From Cricetulus griseus (Eukaryota > Chordata > Mammalia > Rodentia > Cricetidae): 64,000 bases of DNA. The notes below the pieces were generated by a model. The model had not been told where the DNA came from, searched no databases, and was given only the letters and a program-made list of their open reading frames with translations. The DNA lies in NCBI RefSeq assembly GCF_003668045.3, contig NC_048597.1, positions 127,480,098-127,544,097 on the forward strand, written 5' to 3'. This document shows positions 58,138 to 64,000 of this stretch, one piece after another (the stretch's first letter is position 1; each line of letters opens with the position of its first letter). Position numbers and translations under genes: made by a program.

Positions 58138-59084
58138 ACTAAGCAGAAATAACTTTGTGTCTCTTCATCCGTACCCTGAAGTCAGGTTGCTACATGGGAA
58201 AAGAGCCAGGAGCAGCCAGCAGGAACAGGGAACATCTGTGCATCTGGTGCCTAATACTGAATCTGCAAAGCTCCCTCAGCTCTAGCTATAATTCTAAGAA
58301 GGGATTTTAAAAAAATAAGCCCTTTAAATAAAATTCATCCAGTTTTAAGTAGACAAAAGTTCCTAAGAAAACACTACATCTGGGACCAAGAATATATTAA
58401 ACAAACCTGGGGAGTGGAAAAAAAAAAAAAAACTCCATTTCTTTTTATGAGTACCACATACATCACCAAATAAAGAAAATAATAGAAAATGTTATACAAA
58501 TAACACAAAAATACATATTTATGTGCTGGACATTCCAGAAAATGAAGCAAAGGAATAATAATGTTTAAATATTGTGACATTAAAATAAAGATTAAAATCC
58601 CAAGATAACTAACTTTGGTCCAATCAGGATAGACTGTCACAACCTCCAGGAGATTAGCCAGCTTCCAGCACAAGCTCTGACATCATCCTCATATCCAGGA
58701 TCTGACCTACCTAACATCTTGTTCTCTTGGTAAAGGCACATAAAACTTAAATACTCTTGTTTCAAACAATCCTCACCCATGTGGACCCTTCTTCCAGGGC
58801 TGTTTTCCAGTCTGGCTTAGTTCATTATTGATAGAGCAAGGTGATGATTGACAGCTTTCAGCCCCAGTGCATGATGATTAGCTTAGCTGAGTATCATTAA
58901 TGAATCTTTTATAGCCACACACTGAGAGGAGAGTGGCTTGGTTCAGATCTACAAATGAACCTTTTCCAGTACAAAAACAGACAAATCAAACCATAAAAAG
59001 ATGGACACCAGAAGTTAACACACTGGTTAAAGGAGGCCTGGGCATTTTTAATTAGTGCTATTCTGAAATTCCAAACAAGATATT
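58138..59084. other. unassigned AT-rich DNA
   Basis: A-homopolymer near 58418-58432. A 99-codon minus frame (58374-58673) is AT-driven. No repeat recognised. Confidence 0.4.
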
Positions 59085-59086
59085 GC

Positions 59087-59230
59087 AGCCAGATGTCATG
59101 ACACTTGCTTGTAAAATCACTATTCAGGAGGCTGAAGCAAAAGGCTGGTAAGGAAGGAGTTGAGCATTAGCCTGAACTACATAGTGAGTTGGTGGAAGCT
59201 TAGGCGACCAAGTAAGACTGCATCACAGAA
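59087..59230 (+). mobile_element. diverged B1 SINE
   Basis: AGATGTCATGACACTTGCTT GTAAAATCAC, CAGGAGGCTGAAGCAAAAGG, GCCTGAACTACATAGTGAGT and AGACTGCATCACAGAAAAAC follow the B1 layout. Confidence 0.68.
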
Positions 59231-59799
59231 AAACAAGACAAAGATGCAGGAACAGCACCTTGGGGATTGTGAAAACACTCCAAAATCCATAAATGAACCT
59301 TTTCAATGTAAAGTCACCCACTCCTGGTGGGCATAAGAAACCTCTGCATAGTCATGGCTTAACTTTCCCAACAGAATGGGAGTTTGACTTAGGCAATTAA
59401 AACAACAACATTGGATATAAGGCCAGGAAGTCTGAATTGACCAAAACTTCTCCCTTTGGTAATTTACATAATTGCTTGCAGTCTTGTTTCCCCTACAGTC
59501 CTCAAAGTCTCTATGGTGTGCAACATCTTAAACAGGAGATTCTGTAGAAAGGATGCTACTCTCACAGTGGGTACTTCAGTGGAGATGTGAACAAATCCTA
59601 AAATAATCATTTCAAACAATATGACTTTGGAGTGTCCGTGAGGTTCTGATCTTTTCTGATAGTTGCTATAGTTATTCTCTTTTTATTTTTCTTGTGCTCT
59701 GACCTATCAGGAGACTGTATGCTAAAGCAGTTTGCTGATGGCAGAACTCATGGGGATGTCTCATACAATGGAACTCTCCATTTAAGACACACTGTACAC
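59231..59799. other. unassigned DNA
   Basis: Nothing recognised. The 5' edge of the following L1 is uncertain by roughly 100 bases. Confidence 0.4.
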
Positions 59800-60085
59800 T
59801 CCCGCCAGAAGACAGGAAGCCTAACTACAGATCATCACCTCTCCTTCCTTTCCTCTAAATCCAGCCTCCTAGTCTCACCTCCAACTCTGTAGCAGACCAC
59901 ATGCTTCCTTAGACATCCCCTTCCCTCTGCCCCCATCTCCAGAAGACCACACAAATCTTCACCTCCAACATTCCTCCCCACTCACCCTGTCATCCCAACC
60001 CTGAACTCCAGCAGGCATTCTCTGAGAACCTGCCAGCCAAGCAATCCAGCAAGTAGGCCAGCAGGCACTTGGGCAAGCTTCAACT
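59800..60085 (+). mobile_element. Lx-type L1, 5' UTR, first part
   Basis: A pyrimidine-rich rodent L1 5' region: CTTCCTTTCCTCTAAATCC, CTCTGCCCCCATCTCCAGAA GACC, AATCTTCACCTCCAACATTC, GAACCTGCCAGCCAAGCAAT and CAGGCACTTGGGCAAGC. It is cut at 60085 by an LTR and resumes at 60522. Confidence 0.7.
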
Positions 60086-60515
60086 TGATGGGGGATGTCT
60101 TTCTGTGTATATGTTTGCCTTATTGGTTGTTGAATAAAGCACTGTTGGCCAATAGGGGAGCAAGATAGGTGGGACTAGGAATCGAGGAGAATTCTGGGAA
60201 ATGTAGGAAAGAGAAGTCTTGTGATCCAAGGCAGGAAGTGACATAGCAGGCAGACTCAGACTATAAGCAGGGACAAGCAGAAAATCATGCCCTTCCTCTT
60301 CCTCCTCCTCTCTTCTCTGTGGAGCTGCCATGTGATTCCAGAAAGAGGATGAATTCCACAGCATCCTCCATAAGATAAGTCTTTATAAAATATATAGATT
60401 AATAAATTCTAGTCATTGGCCAGCAGCATTCTACCTAATATAAGTCTCTGTGTGTTATTTGGGGGCCTATGTGGCTGTGGGGCTCAGGAGGTTGGTGGAA
60501 AGATTTACCCTTATA
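60086..60515 (+). mobile_element. mys-like solo LTR nested in L1 5' UTR
   Basis: A 430-bp LTR that starts TGATGGGGGATG and ends TTACCCTTATA (the final CA has mutated). It is flanked by TCAACT (60080-60085) and TCAGCT (60516-60521), a 5/6 duplication. It belongs to the 784/32317 subfamily with GATA and TATA sequences at 60370-60390. Compared with the 784 copy it keeps an extra block of roughly 80 bases (about 60210-60300). Confidence 0.85.
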
Positions 60516-60521
60516 TCAGCT

Positions 60522-61956
60522 CTTCACTCTCCCTCCTCTCATCCAAACCCAATCCCTGCTCTCACCCCTGACTCTGTAACAGACCACCTATTCTGGCCTT
60601 TCCTCACTCTCCACCCCCTTTCACAACAGACTAATCAGATCCTTGTGGCACACCATGCTTTTTTCCCTCTCGTGAACTATCTCAGCCCCCTCTCCCAGCC
60701 CATCCCCATTCCAAAGTGTCAGCTCCCCAAACCAAGAAACTCATTTTTACCCAGAAACTCCAGTGGCCACACCTAACAAAGGACCAGACCAAAGGCAACA
60801 CACAGCCACCATACCTTCCTAAGAACCAGAGAGGGCAACAGAAATCAAGGAACAAAACACCCATCCAACACAGACAAGACCAGATATCAACAACCAGAAT
60901 TACAATCAGCCCAAACCCAGATGCCTAAATGTCAATGTAAAAACACAATAATAACCAAGACAATATGTCTCCACTAGAGTCCAGCAACACCACGACAGTA
61001 GGCCCTGGGAATTGCAACATAGAGGAAGCACAAGACAAATACCTTAAAAATGGCCTTTATTAACATGATAGAGGTCCTTGAAGAGGAAATGAATAAATCT
61101 AAAACAATGAAAACACAAACAATGTACGGAAATGAATGAAACTGTTCAAGGCCTGAAACTGGAAATACAATCAATAGAGAAAATACAAACCGAGGGAAAG
61201 ATGAAAAGAAAAAAGTTTAGGAACTAAGACAGGGACCTGAGGGGCAAGCCTCACCCACAGAATGCAAGAGATGGAAGAGAGAACCTTAAGCATTGAAGAC
61301 ACGATAGAAGAAATGGTTATATTGGTCAAAGAAAATGTTAAATCTAAACAATTCCTGACACAAAACATCCAGGAAGTCTGGGATACTATGAAAAGATAAA
61401 ATCTCATAATAACAAGAATAGAGGAAGGAGAAGAAACCCAGGTCAAAAGCACAGAAAATATTTTCAACAAAGTCATAGGGGAAAATTTACCTAACCTAAA
61501 GAAGGAGATGTCTATTAAGGTACAAGACGCATACAGTACATCAATAGACTGGACAAGAAAAGAAAGTCCCCTTAGCACATAATAATCAAAGCAAGAGATG
61601 TACATAACAAAGAAAGGATATTAAAAGCATTGAGGAGAAAGGACCAAGTAACATATAATGGCAGAACTATTAGAATAACACCTGACTTCTCAATAGAGAA
61701 TAAAAGCCAGAACAGCCTGGACAGATATTCTACAGACTCTAAGAGACCACAGATGCCAGCTCTACCCAGAAAAACTTTCAATCACAAAAGATTGAGGAAA
61801 AGAAAGGACAATGATAAAACCAAATTTAAGCAATATCTACCTACTAATCCAACTCTCCAGAAGGAGCTAGAAGGGAAACTCCAATCTAAGGAGATTAACC
61901 ACACCCAAGAAAACACAGGAAATAAATAATTCTAGATCAGCGAATCAAAAGAGAAG

Positions 61957-62002
<46 letters not shown>

Positions 62003-62060
62003 CAACAACAACAACAACATCAGCACAACAACCACAATAGCAAACTAACAAAAATGAAAG
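60522..62060 (+). mobile_element. Lx-type L1, 5' UTR remainder and ORF1 remnant
   Basis: The 5' UTR continues to about 60970. ORF1 remnants follow (CCACTAGAGTCCAGCAAC; GATAGAGGTCCTTGAAGAGG AAATGAATAAATC). They are broken by many stops until a frame at 61630-61929 keeps the ORF1 C-terminal RNA-binding region, including IRITPDFS. ORF1 normally gives the trimeric RNA-binding protein of the L1 RNP. This copy cannot. A (CA)n(AAC)n microsatellite (61960-62019) has expanded in the ORF1-ORF2 spacer. Confidence 0.82.
61960..62019. repeat. (CA)n(AAC)n microsatellite in the L1 ORF1-ORF2 spacer
   Basis: CA from 61960 to 62001, then AAC to 62019. A further AACA-rich run lies at 62138-62170. Confidence 0.95.
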
Positions 62061-63390
62061 AAAGCTGCTTGTTGTTATCTCTCAACATTAATGATCTCAA
62101 TTCCCCAATAAAAGATGCAGACTAACGGAATGAATGCAACAAAACAAAAACAAACAAACAAAACAACAACCAAGGATCCATCCTTCTTCTGTATCCAAAA
62201 AAACACACCTTAATATCAAGTATAGGCTCACCTCAGAGTACACAAATGGACCTAAGAAACAAGCTGGTGTAGCCATTTTAGTATCTGACAAAGTAAACTT
62301 CAAACCAAAATTAATCATACTCATCGAAGGAAAAATCCATGAGGAGGACATTGCAATTATTAACATCTATGCCCCAAACACAAGGGCACACAAGTTCATA
62401 AAAGCAACACTATTACAGCTAAATCACATATTAATCCTCACACACTGATAATGAGAGACTTCAATCCCCACTCTTGACAATATACAGGCCATTCAAACAA
62501 AAACTAAACAGAAAGATCCTGGAGCTAACTGACATTCCAAACCAATGGACCAAACAGACATTTACAGAACATTTCACCCAAACACAAAAGAATATACCCT
62601 ATTTTCAGTACCTCACGGAACTTTCTCCAAAATTGACCACATACTCAGACACAAAGCAAGTCACAACAACACAAGAAATTTAAATAACCCCTGCATCCTA
62701 TCTGACCACCATGGATTAAAGCTAGATATCAACAACAGAAATAGAAAAAAGTTTACAAACTAGTGGAAACCAAACAACTTACCCCTGAATGAAAAATGGG
62801 TCAAGACAGAAATTATGAAATAAATTAATAAATTAAGGACTTTCTAGAATTGAATGGAAATGAATGCACAATGTACCTAAACTTATGAGACATAATGAAG
62901 ATGGTTCTAAGAGGCAAGTTCATAGCATTAAATACCTATTAAAAAAAACTGGAGACAGCAATAGCACACCTGAAAGCCCTAAAACTAAAATAAGAAAGAT
63001 CCCAAAAGGAGTAGATGTCAAAAATTATCAAACTTATGGCTAAAATAAATAAAACAAGAAAAAAAGAATAAATGAAGCAAAGAGTTGGATCTTTTATTTT
63101 GTTTTGTTTTTTGAGAAAATTTAGAAGACTGACTAACCCTCATCCAAGTTAACTAAAAGGCTGAGAGAGAAGATACAAATTTACAAAATTAGAGATGAAA
63201 AGGGGGACATAACAACAGATGCTGAGGAAATACAGGTAATCATAAGAACATACTTTCAAAAGCTGTACTCCACCAAATTGGAAAATCTAAAAGAAATGGA
63301 TAATTTTCTCAATACATACCACTTACCAAACTTAAGTCAATATCAGATCAGCAATTTAAAGGGAACTATAACCCCTAGTGAAATAGAAGC
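62061..63390 (+). pseudogene. L1 ORF2 remnant: endonuclease domain and linker
   Basis: ORF2 normally encodes the endonuclease-reverse transcriptase of L1. The frame at 62134-62448 holds the APE-type endonuclease motif region (GVAILVSDK, IHEEDIAIINIYAPN). After frameshifts, 62545-62763 holds GTFSKIDHI and the catalytic LSDHHGLK. Then a linker region has ENLKEMDNFL and ITPSEIEA (63278-63390). Stops and frameshifts make it non-functional. The AACA-rich insertion at 62138-62170 interrupts its N-terminal part. Confidence 0.85.
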
Positions 63391-63929
63391 TTCATATGGA
63401 AACAAAAAGCCCAGTATAGCTAAAATAACCCTGCATAATAAAAGTACTTTGAGAGGTACCACCATCTATAACCTCAAATTGTACAACAAAGCAATAATAA
63501 AAACCACCTGGTTTGGCACAAAAACAGACATATTGATCAATGAAATAGAATTAAAGAGCCAGACATAAATCCACACACTATGGACACCTGTTTTTTTTTT
63601 TTTTTTTTATAAAGAAGCCAGAAACACACACTGGGAAAACGGCAGCATCTTTGACAAATGGTGCTAGTCAGACTGGATGGCTGCATGTAGAATTCAAACA
63701 GATCCATGTCCTTCCAAGCATAAAACTCAACTCCAAGTGGATCAAAGACCTCAAACACAAAACCAGACACACTGAACCTGATAGAAAAGAAATGGGGAAT
63801 AATATTGAACTCATTGGCACATGAAAAGATTTTCTGAACAGAACACCATTAGCACAGGCACTAAGATCAGCAATCAATAAATGGGACCTCATGAAACAAA
63901 AGTTTTGCATGGCAAAGGTCACCATCATT
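63391..63929 (+). pseudogene. L1 ORF2 remnant: C-terminal region after an internal deletion
   Basis: Immediately after EIEA the translation jumps to GNKKPSIAKITL, which lies past the polymerase domain in L1 ORF2. The reverse transcriptase core is therefore missing in one deletion. The following sequence (NKSTLRGTTIYNLKLYNKA) is C-terminal. A T18 run (63591-63608) has expanded from a short T stretch and shifts the frame. The cysteine-rich end is cut at 63929 by another LTR. Confidence 0.8.
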
Positions 63930-64000
63930 TGATGGGGGAATGTTCTTCTGTATGCTGTGAATATATGTTTCTCTTTTGGTTGATGAATAAAGATGTTTTG
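63930..64000 (+). mobile_element. mys-like LTR, left end only
   Basis: Starts TGATGGGGGAATGTTCTTCT and continues TTTTGGTTGATGAATAAAG, the family 5' end. The candidate upstream target hexamer is ATCATT (63924-63929). The remainder lies beyond the window, so whether it is solo or proviral is unknown. Confidence 0.8.

Noticed and set aside
61171..61605. 144-codon hydrophobic minus-strand frame resembling a membrane protein
   Set aside because: It is the antisense of L1 ORF1. A-rich L1 sense strands give leucine/serine/phenylalanine-rich antisense frames.
60086..64000. Possible full provirus bounded by two same-strand LTRs
   Set aside because: The interval is L1 sequence, not gag-pol-env, and target hexamers differ.

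Overview
This window is mammalian nuclear DNA from a muroid rodent. It contains no gene I can support. The rodent call rests on repeat families: B1 SINEs (7SL-derived), B3/B2 and B4/ID SINEs (tRNA-derived), URR1 hAT elements, Lx-type L1 pieces, MaLR LTRs, an IAP-type LTR, and several copies of an LTR family I recognise as mys-like (MYSERV-related, ERVK class). Abundant mys-like LTRs and the absence of obvious young B2 or mouse L1Md copies lean towards a cricetid (vole, hamster or deer-mouse type), but that is inference. All open frames are short and uncorrelated, and most longer ones run through microsatellites or L1 remnants. I see no exon with a convincing start, splice signals and domain, and no tRNA, rRNA or CRISPR array. 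The window is best read as intergenic or deep intronic DNA.

Layout. 0-10 kb: a mys-like solo LTR (784-1148), a URR1 with an old B1, CA/TG repeats, a B4-type SINE, a second mys-like solo LTR (5953-6282), an ATAC/CA tract, an MLT1-type LTR, and L2 plus B3. 10-20 kb: mostly unassigned, with an AT palindrome, TG/GA tracts, B4, MIR and B1, a degenerate TG-rich minisatellite with a higher-order repeat (17.27-17.88 kb), a B1/B3 pair and an RMER-like repeat. 20-30 kb: B3, a CNE-like stretch near 21.6-22.1 kb, two MIRs, MaLR LTRs, B1, URR1 with an insertion, L2, and an IAP-type solo LTR (27565-27901) with intact target duplications. 30-40 kb: B3/B4, a 5'-truncated L1 whose 3' UTR is split by a mys-like LTR (32317-32783), MIRs, URR1, an ID-like SINE and an old L1M-like fragment. 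40-56 kb: microsatellites including a 240-bp compound tract, MaLR LTRs, B3, B4, L2, a fourth mys-like LTR and long single-copy stretches. 56-64 kb: an L1 3' end, old B1s, and a long dead L1 (about 59.8-63.93 kb) hit by two mys-like LTRs and lacking its reverse transcriptase domain.

No undescribed biological system is evident. The most informative observations are nested insertions whose target-site duplications can be read directly, a GATA/TATA core shared by three LTR copies, a 257-bp higher-order minisatellite, and several repeat-free stretches that may be conserved noncoding elements. Family names come from recognising consensus sequences, not from a database search.
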